Positions 1 to 7,553 of a stretch of DNA of 64,000 nucleotides are shown here, one piece after another; position 1 is the stretch's first letter, and each line of letters begins with the position of its first letter. The notes beneath the pieces are model-generated. The model had not been told where the DNA came from. It ran no database searches and saw nothing but the letters and a program-made list of their open reading frames with translations. The position numbers and the translations under genes were made by a program. The stretch covers positions 1,426,001 through 1,490,000 of the forward strand of contig NZ_CP049107.1 in NCBI RefSeq assembly GCF_011044255.1, in the 5' to 3' direction. The DNA comes from Rhizorhabdus phycosphaerae. GTDB taxonomy: Bacteria > Pseudomonadota > Alphaproteobacteria > Sphingomonadales > Sphingomonadaceae.

Positions 1-581
1 TGCTGTATGACGCTTATGCCTGCTGGCGCGAACTGGCCCCCGCCATCGAGCGCGAACGCACCACCCTGGAGGACAAGGTCCAGTATCTGACCGACAAGAT
101 GCGGATCCAGGAGATGATCAACGAATATGCCTTCGCCTGCGACAGCCGCGGCTGGGATGTGCTCGAGCGCCTCTATGACGAGAATATCGAGCGCGTCATG
201 AAGGGTACGCTCGACGAGACGGTGAAGGGTCGCGACAACCTCATCGGTCTTCATGCCAAGCCTGCCCTGCCCCGCCGCGAAGGCGTCGTCGCCCCGCCGC
301 GCGACCTGACGAAGATCGTCGGGCTCGAAATCCGCCATCTGATCGGCACTCAGGTCGTGCGCGTGTCGGACGACAACCAGTCCGCATGGGCGCTGTGCCA
401 TTATCAGATGGCTCTCGTCGGACAGGAAAATGACGAGTGGCAGCATGGGCTGCACGAGGGCACCTATCTGTTCAGCTTCAGCAAGGCGACCGGCGACTGG
501 CGCTTCGTGAAGCATCAGATCTGGACGAACAACGCCGCCAACCCGATGTTCTCCGACCCGCGCGCAAGGAAGGGCGCGTGA
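1..581 (+). CDS. NTF2/SnoaL-like protein, 5' end at or beyond the window edge
   Basis: The reading frame (codons begin at base 3) is open from the edge to the stop at 579-581. An ATG lies at 99, but the codons before it read as a normal helical segment (LYDAYACWRELAPAIERERT...), so the true start is probably at or just before base 1. The region after 99 resembles small cone-shaped alpha+beta (NTF2/SnoaL-like) proteins: an N-terminal helix with INEYAFACDSRGWDVLERLYD, then strands, ending in DWRFVKHQIWTN. Family members include ketosteroid isomerase, dehydratases and hydroxylase small subunits; which reaction occurs here cannot be told. The stop overlaps the start of the next SDR gene (GTGA), so the two are translationally coupled. 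Confidence 0.7.
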   Translation, partial: LYDAYACWRELAPAIERERTTLEDKVQYLTDKMRIQEMINEYAFACDSRGWDVLERLYDENIERVMKGTLDETVKGRDNLIGLHAKPALPRREGVVAPPRDLTKIVGLEIRHLIGTQVVRVSDDNQSAWALCHYQMALVGQENDEWQHGLHEGTYLFSFSKATGDWRFVKHQIWTNNAANPMFSDPRARKGA

Positions 582-1339
582 GCCGCTTCGCGGGCAAGGT
601 CGCGCTGGTCACGGGCGCTGGTCGCGGCATCGGCGCAGCGACCGCCGAGCAACTGGCCCGCGGTGGCGCCGAACTCGCGCTCAACGATGTCGACGAGGCC
701 CGGCTGAACGAAACGGCCGAACAGCTGCGCGGCCATGGCGTCAAGGTGACGACGCATGTCGGCAGCGTCATGGATCCGGCGTTCATCGAGGCGTTCGTCG
801 GCGCGGCCAATGCCGCCCATGGCAAGGTGGATCTGCTCGCGAACAATGCCGGCGGCGGGCCGCCGATGACGCCCTGGGCAGAGTTCGCGAAATCCGACTT
901 CGCCCATTTCCGCGCGATCTTCGAGATGAACTTCTTCACCCAGGCGATGCTGTTCCATGCGCTGCTGCCGGGGATGGTCACGCGCGGCTATGGCAAGGTC
1001 GTGTGCGTAAGCTCGATCTCCGCCGTGCTCGGCCAGGAATCGGGCAGCGCCTATGCCTCGGGCAAGCTGGCGCTGCACGCTCTGGTGAGCTCGGTGTCAA
1101 AGGAGGTCGCCCGCTTCGGGGTTAATGTGAACGCCGTGGTGCTGGGCAACCCGCCCCACCCCAGCCGCACGCCCGAACGCCAGGCCTTTCTCGACAAGAT
1201 GTCGCATTTCGACCGGGTTGGCCGGCTGGAGGAGTTCGGCAAGGCGATCGCCTTCCTGCTCTCGGACGACGCATCCTATATTTCCGGCGCCGCCGTGCCG
1301 ATCGACGGAGGGCTGATCGCACCGCGCCTGAACGAGTGA
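578..1339 (+). CDS. short-chain dehydrogenase/reductase (SDR)
   Basis: A 253-residue classical SDR, cytoplasmic NAD(P)-dependent oxidoreductase. The nucleotide-binding motif TGAGRGIG is at residues 12-19 and the structural NNAG at 89-92. The catalytic set is Ser146, Tyr159 and Lys163 (YASGK). An acidic residue after strand 2 (Asp37, in LNDVD) favours NAD over NADP. I chose the GTG at 578 because it overlaps the upstream stop (GTGA) and puts the first strand only a few residues in; the frame extends further upstream without a better start. The substrate is unknown. The pairing with an NTF2-like protein is common in sphingomonad catabolic clusters. Confidence 0.9.
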   Translation: MSRFAGKVALVTGAGRGIGAATAEQLARGGAELALNDVDEARLNETAEQLRGHGVKVTTHVGSVMDPAFIEAFVGAANAAHGKVDLLANNAGGGPPMTPWAEFAKSDFAHFRAIFEMNFFTQAMLFHALLPGMVTRGYGKVVCVSSISAVLGQESGSAYASGKLALHALVSSVSKEVARFGVNVNAVVLGNPPHPSRTPERQAFLDKMSHFDRVGRLEEFGKAIAFLLSDDASYISGAAVPIDGGLIAPRLNE

Positions 1340-1395
1340 CGGGGGTCTGCGCACCCCGACAAAGATAAAATGACGCGCACGAAAAGGAGAGGGAA

Positions 1396-3795
1396 ATGAA
1401 CAGGCAGCACATGCTGATGTGCGGCATCGCCGCTTTGCACCTTGTGCCGGGCAGCGCCGCGCTCGCCCAGCAATCCGGGCCGTCCTCGACGACGCCCGCC
1501 GTGAATGAAAGCCAGATTGCCGACATCGTCGTCACGGCACGCCGCCGCGAGGAAGCGCTGCAGGACATTCCGATCGCGGTGCAGGCCTTCACCGGAGAAA
1601 TCCTCGAAAAGCAGCGCATCCAGAACGCGACCGACCTGTCGAAGATCGTCCCCGCCCTCACCTCCGCGCAGAGCAGCCGCGACGAGGAGAATTATGTGAT
1701 CCGCGGCCAGTCCGGATCGGGTGCCTCGATCTCGGGCCAGCAGGTCACGGTCCCCGCCTATTTCGCACAGGTCCCGCTGCCGATCGGCGACGGCGGCGGC
1801 CCCGGCTATTATTACGACCTGCAGAATGTCCAGGTTCTGAAAGGCCCGCAGGGCACTTTGTTCGGGCGCAACTCGACCGGTGGCGCCGTGCTGTTCGAGC
1901 CGCGCCAGCCGGGAACCGAACTGGGCGGCTATGTGATGGCCGAATATGGCAATTACGAAAACCGCGGCATCGAAGGCGCGCTCAACCTGCCGATCAGCGA
2001 TACGCTGCGCGTCCGCGTCGCAGGCAAGGGCCTCAAGCGCGACGGCTTCACCCGCAACGCGACGACGGGCAAGCGCCAGGATGACCGCGATTTCGTCAGC
2101 GGCCGCATCTCGATCGGCTGGGATCCGACCGACCGCCTCTCGAACATCCTCGTGGCGGACATCTTCCGGTCGACCACCAATGGCAGCTCGAACATCCTGG
2201 CGGCGGTGAACCCCGCCGCGCTGATCCCGACGCTCTTCCAAGGCGCGGTTTCACAGGCGCTCGCCCGCCAGAATGCCGCCGGCCCGCACACGACCTTCAG
2301 CAATGTCGACGGCATCGACAAGAAGCGCTCCATGGGCGTGTCGAACATCACCAGCTATGACATCGCCGATGGCCTGATCCTCAAGAACATCTTCGGCTAT
2401 CGCCGCTTCAAGCAGGTCAACCGCTTCGACTTCGACGGATCGCCGCTGACGATCCTGCATTTCGACACCTGTTCGACACCCGCCACCTGCAACGCGCGCG
2501 ATCCCGGTTCGCCATGGGGCCTCAACATCCGGCAGATCAGCGAGGAACTGCAGCTGCAGGGTCAGGCGTTCGACGACCGGCTCAAATATATCGTGGGTTT
2601 GTTCGGCGCCGATCTCGACACCCCCAATGCAAACTATCAGCACCAGACCTCCGTGTTCGGATCTTCAACCGACACGAACCAGTATATCGACGACACCTCG
2701 CGCGCGATCTTCGCCAATCTCAGCTATGGTTTCGGTGGCTCGCTCGAAGGGCTGACCCTCAACGCCGGCTATCGCTGGACGCACGATCGGCGGGCGCTGA
2801 CGCTCTATCAGGTCACCAACGGACGCTGCGTCACCGGGGCAACCGGAACGACGGTCGCCAATCCGGCGCAGGCCGACCCCTGCCGGGCCGACTTCGTCGC
2901 CAAGGCGAACAGTGATGCCTATACGGTCGGCTTCGACTATAAGCTCTCGCCGGGCACGATGGTCTATATTTCCCATCGCCAGAGTTACCGGGCTGGCGGC
3001 ACCAACCCGCTCGCGGCGCCGGCACTGCTCGCGACTCCCCCGATCCCCGATGCGATCTCGCTCTTCCGCTATCAGCCGGAGACGTTGCGCGATGTCGAGC
3101 TGGGTTTGAAATCGGATTTCCGGCTGGGTGAGTGGAGCCTGCGCACCAACATCGCTGCCTATTATCAATGGCTGAAGGATGCGCAGATCAACCAGACCTT
3201 CGGCGTCGGCACCGCCAATGTCAGCGCGCTGGTCAACGCCGCCTCGGCCAAGATCAAGGGCGCGGAAATCGACGTGACCGTGGCGCCGACGCGCGACTTC
3301 AGCGTGCTGATGTCCTACGCCTACACCTCGGCCAAATATGGCGCCTTCCTCGACTATTCGCGGCGCGACCCGGCAACCAACGCGCCGACCCGCCAGTCGG
3401 GGCGCATCTTTCCGTTCACGCCCCGCCACAAGCTGAACGTGAACGCGCAATGGACGCTGCCGGTCGATGAATCGCTCGGCAAGATCTCGGGCTCGATGAA
3501 CTGGGCCTATAAGAGCTCGATCATCCTCGGCCTCGTTCCATTCATCACCCTGCCCAACGGCACCAATGTCTTCGACGGAGAAAGCCGCGAGCGGGCGACG
3601 CAGACGATCGACCTGAACGTCGACTGGCGGGAGATTTTCGGCAGCAGCTTCGATCTGGGCCTGTACGTCACCAATTTGACGAACACGACCTTCAAGATCG
3701 GCGGCGCGTCGCTGATCAATTCCAGTCTTGGCGTCAACCAGCGCATGTACAACGAACCGCGGATGTACGGGGCTACGCTCCGTTATTCCTTCTGA
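1396..3795 (+). CDS. TonB-dependent outer-membrane receptor
   Basis: A 799-residue TonB-dependent receptor: an N-terminal export signal ending near ALAQQ (about residue 25), a TonB-box/plug start IADIVVTARRRE, a plug domain with VQVLKGPQGTLFGRNSTGGAV, then a long beta-barrel ending in aromatic LRYSF as expected for outer-membrane insertion. The ribosome site AAAAGGAGAGGGAA directly precedes ATG 1396. The plug sequence is the sphingomonad catabolic type rather than a classical siderophore receptor, and no iron genes lie nearby, so uptake of an organic substrate for the neighbouring enzymes is plausible but inferred. RidA follows 13 bases after the stop, so the two are probably co-transcribed. 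Confidence 0.95.
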   Translation: MNRQHMLMCGIAALHLVPGSAALAQQSGPSSTTPAVNESQIADIVVTARRREEALQDIPIAVQAFTGEILEKQRIQNATDLSKIVPALTSAQSSRDEENYVIRGQSGSGASISGQQVTVPAYFAQVPLPIGDGGGPGYYYDLQNVQVLKGPQGTLFGRNSTGGAVLFEPRQPGTELGGYVMAEYGNYENRGIEGALNLPISDTLRVRVAGKGLKRDGFTRNATTGKRQDDRDFVSGRISIGWDPTDRLSNILVADIFRSTTNGSSNILAAVNPAALIPTLFQGAVSQALARQNAAGPHTTFSNVDGIDKKRSMGVSNITSYDIADGLILKNIFGYRRFKQVNRFDFDGSPLTILHFDTCSTPATCNARDPGSPWGLNIRQISEELQLQGQAFDDRLKYIVGLFGADLDTPNANYQHQTSVFGSSTDTNQYIDDTSRAIFANLSYGFGGSLEGLTLNAGYRWTHDRRALTLYQVTNGRCVTGATGTTVANPAQADPCRADFVAKANSDAYTVGFDYKLSPGTMVYISHRQSYRAGGTNPLAAPALLATPPIPDAISLFRYQPETLRDVELGLKSDFRLGEWSLRTNIAAYYQWLKDAQINQTFGVGTANVSALVNAASAKIKGAEIDVTVAPTRDFSVLMSYAYTSAKYGAFLDYSRRDPATNAPTRQSGRIFPFTPRHKLNVNAQWTLPVDESLGKISGSMNWAYKSSIILGLVPFITLPNGTNVFDGESRERATQTIDLNVDWREIFGSSFDLGLYVTNLTNTTFKIGGASLINSSLGVNQRMYNEPRMYGATLRYSF

Positions 3796-3808
3796 GGAGC
3801 ACGCCCCG

Positions 3809-4165
3809 ATGGCCGACATAAATCGCATAGCCGCCAACCCGCGCATGAGCGGCGCCGTGGTTCATAACCATGTGGTCTATCTGTCGGGTCAGGTCGCGAT
3901 CGACCATCGGGGCGGGCCTGTTCCCGATCAGGTCGAGGAGGTGCTCTCGCGAATAGACGGCCTGTTGCAGGAGGCGGGCAGCGACCGCAGTCGCCTGCTC
4001 ACGGCGTCGATCTTCCTGTCGGACCTAGCGATCCTGCCGGACCTCAATGCCGTGTGGGATCGCTGGATCGTGCCGGGGTGCGCGCCCACGCGCACGACGA
4101 TGGAAGTGAAGCTGGCCTCGCCGCTCTACGCGCTGGAGATCGCGGTCACCGCCGCGACCGACTGA
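3809..4165 (+). CDS. RidA/YjgF/UK114 family protein
   Basis: A 118-residue RidA-family protein. Known members hydrolyse reactive enamines/imines made by PLP enzymes, as trimers. The conserved arginine that binds the substrate carboxylate is present (Arg95 in PTRTTMEV) and so is the glutamate matching Glu120 of E. coli RidA (Glu110 in ALEIAV), so deaminase activity is possible. I take ATG 3809 with GAGGAGC just upstream; an in-frame ATG inside the receptor gene would add 27 unlikely residues. Context with a catabolic cluster suggests a specialised Rid subfamily rather than the housekeeping copy. Confidence 0.85.
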   Translation: MADINRIAANPRMSGAVVHNHVVYLSGQVAIDHRGGPVPDQVEEVLSRIDGLLQEAGSDRSRLLTASIFLSDLAILPDLNAVWDRWIVPGCAPTRTTMEVKLASPLYALEIAVTAATD

Positions 4166-4182
4166 CGACAGCCAGACAAAAG

Positions 4183-4220
4183 AAAAGCTCCCGGCCGCGC
4201 TGGCGACCGGGAGCTTTTTT
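4183..4220. terminator. bidirectional intrinsic terminator
   Basis: A perfect 12-bp stem, AAAAGCTCCCGG (4183-4194) with CCGGGAGCTTTT (4207-4218), a 12-base loop and a T run to 4220; read from the other strand it also ends in a T run. It sits between the convergent ends of the RidA gene (stop 4165) and the second TonB receptor (stop 4235) and can serve both. Confidence 0.9.
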
Positions 4221-4234
4221 GTCCGTAATCGAGA

Positions 4235-6709
4235 TCAGAAGCGCTTGGTCAGCTGGATCTGAACCGTGCGCGGCAGGTTGGCGAAGCCCAGCTGGTCGGC
4301 CGGGATACCCGCCGCCGTGCCGGTACCACCACCGGTCGACGGACCGTCGACCACGCCGTTGACATAGAGACGGTTGGTCAGGTTCTTGCCGATGAGGGCG
4401 ACCTGCCAGTTGTCGTCCCAGGCGCTGACGCGGATACCCGCATCGAGCGTGGCGTACTTGCTCTGGCGCGACAGCGGGTTGTTGAAGCCCGAAGCGAGGT
4501 AGCTGCCGCTGTAGCGGATGTCGACGTTGGTGCCGAGCTTGAGCGTGCTGCTCAGATCGGTGTCATAGGCGACGCCGAAATTGCCGGTCCAGCGCGGTGC
4601 GACCGAGAGCGGAGCACCATTCAGGTTCTGACGGGAGTCGATCGCGCTGATCGCCGTGCAGCCCTGCGCCGGGGTCTGGCCCGCATAGCAGGGAGCCAGC
4701 GGGAACTTCGTGTAGGTCGCCTTGGTGTAGTTCAGCGAGCCATGCACGTTCAGACCGGCAACCGCGCGGGGGGCATATTCGAACTCGGCTTCGATACCGC
4801 GAGTCTTCGCATCGGCGGTCAGCGTCTGGAACGCAAAGATCGGCGAGTTGAAGAAGTCCACCTGCAGATCGAGATACTTATAGGTGAACGCGGTCAGGTT
4901 CAGGCGCAGCTGGTTGTCGGCAAGCGTCGACTTGATGCCTGCCTCGAAGCCCCGTGCCCGCTCCGGATCGAAGGTCAGATCGGCCAGCGGATTTGTCGAG
5001 AATTTCGAGTTGATGCCGCCATTCGAGAAGCCACCCGACTTGTAGGCAGTCTTGAAGGCGCCGTAGACGAGCAGCTCGCGCGACGGCTTCCAGGTCAGCG
5101 TGACTTCGGGCGACCAGTTGTTGAAGGTCTGGTTCGCAGTCACTTCGCCCAGGCCATCGGGATCGTTCTGATCGCGGAAGATCGCGGTCACGCCCGGGTT
5201 GTTGTAGGGCTGGGTGAAGAAGCTGTCCTTGGTTTCGTGCGTGTAGCGAACGCCACCGGCCAGTTCGACGGTCGGGACGATCTTCCAGGTAACCTGACCG
5301 AACAGCGCGGTCGTCTCACCCTTGGTGAAGCTGGTCTTGCTCGTCGCCACGAACTGGTTTTCGGGCGAAGCTGCGCTGTTGCGCAGGCCGGCAAAGGCCA
5401 CCCACTGACCGAAATTGCGGCGCGTCTTCTGATAGAGCGCACCGACCATGAGGTTGATGGGCGCATCGAAGCTGGTGAGCGCGCGGACTTCCTGCGAGAA
5501 GGACCGCCAGGTCGAATTCTCGGTCGCCCAGGTTGCGTTGTTGCTCGACTGGAAGTCGCAGGCGCAGGTCCAGCGGTTGTTGTTGCGGTTGAAGTTGGTG
5601 ACCGAGCTGATCGTGATATTGTCGAGCTCGTAATTCACATTGCCGTTGATCGCATAGCTCTCGTACCGGTTGTAGAGCTGGCCGTCCTTCTTCGCATAGG
5701 GGAAGTTGGCGGCGATATCGGTCGGCATGTTGTTCTGGTGCGTCACGAACTTGTCGTTGTCGCAGGCATAGCCGCTGAGCTGGCTGATGCCCGAACCGAG
5801 GCCGCAGCGGAATGCGACATAGTTCCACGAGCTGTTGTTGACGCTGTTGCGGTCGTAGCTGGCCTTGAGCGTCATCGTAAGGCGGTCGGTCGGCTCATAT
5901 TTCAGCGTGACGCGGCCCAGGATTTCGTCCTCGCCCGGCGCGCGGCTTGCCGCCGGCGTCGCGAGGTGACCGATCGGGTTGCCGTTGCCGCCCGTCAACA
6001 GGTTCTGGATGTCGAGCGTGGTGTAGGTCCGATTGACCGAGACGTTGCGATAATAGCCGCCATCCATGGTCGATGCGCGGACCGCGACGCGCAGGCCGAG
6101 CGTATCGGTCAGCGGGCCCGAGCCGATGAACTCGCCCTGATATTGGCGCGAACGGAACTCGTAACCGGCGCGCGCAATGAACTCGCGCTCCGATCCCGGA
6201 TCGTTGGTCGCAAGGCTGATCACGCCAGCGGTGGCGTTCTTGCCGAAGAACAGCGCCTGCGGCCCCTTGAGCACTTCGATCCGCTGGAGATCGAAGAAGC
6301 CCTCCTGAATGATGCGGCCCTGGCCGTAATAGGCGCCGTCGACGACGACGGCGACCGACTGTTCGATACCGATCGAGGTCGAGGACGAACCGATGCCGCG
6401 CAGCGTGAGCTGCGCGCCCGAGCCGTTCGACGCGCGACCGACGTTCAGGTTCGGCGTCGCGGCTGCGATCTTTTCGATGCTGGTGATGTCGCGCTTGAGC
6501 ACGAGGTCGCCGCTGATCGCGGTGACGGCGACAGGAACGCTCTGAACGCTCTCCTGCCGCTTACGGGCGGTAACGACGATGTCCTCGAGGCCGCCTACGG
6601 CCTCCGCAGCAGCCGGCTGGGCCGGTGCTTCCTGCGCCAGCGCAGGGGCGGCCATGGTAAAGGCCAGCGCCATCGTGGACGCGCCAAGCAGAGTTGTTCG
6701 GAAAATCAC
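4235..6709 (-). CDS. TonB-dependent outer-membrane receptor
   Basis: An 824-residue TonB-dependent receptor. It has a signal peptide MIFRTTLLGASTMALAF...ALAQ, then LEDIVVTARKRQESVQSVP (TonB box and plug start), a plug with IEVLKGPQALFFGKNATAGVI, and a barrel ending in QLTKRF. The start is GTG 6709, supported by GGGGAG eight bases upstream. It faces away from the NTF2-like gene at 7026, with a 316-base intergenic region carrying two matching inverted repeats. The receptor is unlike the one at 1396 in barrel sequence, so the ligands may differ. Confidence 0.95.
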   Translation of the reverse strand: MIFRTTLLGASTMALAFTMAAPALAQEAPAQPAAAEAVGGLEDIVVTARKRQESVQSVPVAVTAISGDLVLKRDITSIEKIAAATPNLNVGRASNGSGAQLTLRGIGSSSTSIGIEQSVAVVVDGAYYGQGRIIQEGFFDLQRIEVLKGPQALFFGKNATAGVISLATNDPGSEREFIARAGYEFRSRQYQGEFIGSGPLTDTLGLRVAVRASTMDGGYYRNVSVNRTYTTLDIQNLLTGGNGNPIGHLATPAASRAPGEDEILGRVTLKYEPTDRLTMTLKASYDRNSVNNSSWNYVAFRCGLGSGISQLSGYACDNDKFVTHQNNMPTDIAANFPYAKKDGQLYNRYESYAINGNVNYELDNITISSVTNFNRNNNRWTCACDFQSSNNATWATENSTWRSFSQEVRALTSFDAPINLMVGALYQKTRRNFGQWVAFAGLRNSAASPENQFVATSKTSFTKGETTALFGQVTWKIVPTVELAGGVRYTHETKDSFFTQPYNNPGVTAIFRDQNDPDGLGEVTANQTFNNWSPEVTLTWKPSRELLVYGAFKTAYKSGGFSNGGINSKFSTNPLADLTFDPERARGFEAGIKSTLADNQLRLNLTAFTYKYLDLQVDFFNSPIFAFQTLTADAKTRGIEAEFEYAPRAVAGLNVHGSLNYTKATYTKFPLAPCYAGQTPAQGCTAISAIDSRQNLNGAPLSVAPRWTGNFGVAYDTDLSSTLKLGTNVDIRYSGSYLASGFNNPLSRQSKYATLDAGIRVSAWDDNWQVALIGKNLTNRLYVNGVVDGPSTGGGTGTAAGIPADQLGFANLPRTVQIQLTKRF

Positions 6710-6837
6710 CGCATCGTCTCCCCTATTTATATTTCGACTTTTGACTGGCGAAGATCATAGGCTGCGGAGCCAATGGCACTGCCTCACAAAAAAACTAGCT
6801 GCCGCCTGCGGGAGATGGATGTGGCATTTCTGCATCA

Positions 6838-6855
6838 CCTATCATCTTGGATAGG
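6838..6855. promoter_or_regulatory. operator-like inverted repeat, copy 1
   Basis: CCTATC (6838-6843), six bases, GATAGG (6850-6855): a perfect 6-bp inverted repeat. The same half-sites and the same six-base spacer recur at 6944. The cognate regulator is not known. Confidence 0.5.
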
Positions 6856-6943
6856 CCAGTTCGTCCAGACTTCGTCTTGGTAGGAAGGGAAGAAATATTG
6901 ACCCTTACCCGGAGCATCGGGCCGATCCGTCCCCGAACGGAAA

Positions 6944-6963
6944 CCCTATCTTTATTGATAGGG
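6944..6963. promoter_or_regulatory. operator-like inverted repeat, copy 2
   Basis: CCCTATC (6944-6950), six bases, GATAGGG (6957-6963): a perfect 7-bp inverted repeat. It lies 63 bases before the start of the NTF2-like gene at 7026 and repeats the design of 6838-6855. Confidence 0.55.
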
Positions 6964-7025
6964 CAATTTCTTCACGAGCTCGGAAAGAGTCGCGCCACCA
7001 GAGAAGCATCAAGAGAGGATCGTCC

Positions 7026-7553
7026 GTGTCAGAGCTCAGCGCCGAAAGGCTTCAGAAGGAGATAGTCGACCTGATGGCGCGCCGCGACATCAGCGACGCG
7101 GTCCAGCGCTACATGCGCGGGCTCGACCGGCTCGACCGCGACATGCAGCGGAGTGCCTTTCACGACGATGCGGAGATCGACTGCGGCCTGATGGCGGGCA
7201 AGGTCGATGCCTTCGTCGACTTCTGCCAGGAGTTTTTGGGCTCGATGGACGCCAGCCACCATCTGCTCGGACAGGTCCGCATCGAACTCGACGGCGATAG
7301 CGCCCGCGGCGAATGCTATTTCCAGGCGTGGCACGGAACCCGCGGCAGCGACGGCGAGCCGCGCGACCTCGTGATCGCGGGCCGCTATATCGACGACTAT
7401 CGCTGCATCGACGGCGACTGGCGGATTTCGCGCCGCGTATTGCTGACCGACTGGGTGACCGACCTCCCCGCCGATCACAGCTTCTTCGAGAACAGCCCCG
7501 GCGCGCTGCGCGGCGGCCGGCGCGGCGAGGACTATAGTCAGCGTCCGCGCTGA
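7026..7553 (+). CDS. NTF2/SnoaL-like protein
   Basis: A 175-residue protein with the layout of the SnoaL/ring-hydroxylating-beta-like NTF2 fold: an N-terminal helix (DISDAVQRYMRGLDRLDRDM), an early His-Asp-Asp (FHDDAEIDCG), and C-terminal strands with RYIDDYRCIDGDWRISRRVL. Related proteins act as isomerases, dehydratases or cyclases on polycyclic or aromatic substrates. The GTG start at 7026 follows AAGAGAGGA. Its last 16 bases overlap the convergent PQQ dehydrogenase gene. It is not obviously a copy of the gene at the left edge. The substrate is unknown. Confidence 0.75.
   Translation: MSELSAERLQKEIVDLMARRDISDAVQRYMRGLDRLDRDMQRSAFHDDAEIDCGLMAGKVDAFVDFCQEFLGSMDASHHLLGQVRIELDGDSARGECYFQAWHGTRGSDGEPRDLVIAGRYIDDYRCIDGDWRISRRVLLTDWVTDLPADHSFFENSPGALRGGRRGEDYSQRPR

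Larger units (their letters stand above)
6710..7025. other. divergent intergenic region with promoters and two matching palindromes
   Basis: No convincing gene lies in these 316 bases. The region separates the leftward receptor gene from the rightward NTF2-like gene and is more AT-rich than its flanks (for example TATTTATATTT near 6724). It holds two inverted repeats of the same design (6838-6855 and 6944-6963), so both promoters are probably under one regulator. Confidence 0.6.

Noticed and set aside
4742..6760. Long 672-codon open frame on the plus strand
   Set aside because: It is antisense to a clear TonB receptor gene, has the Arg/Ala/Val-rich composition of GC-rich shadow frames and no recognisable domain.
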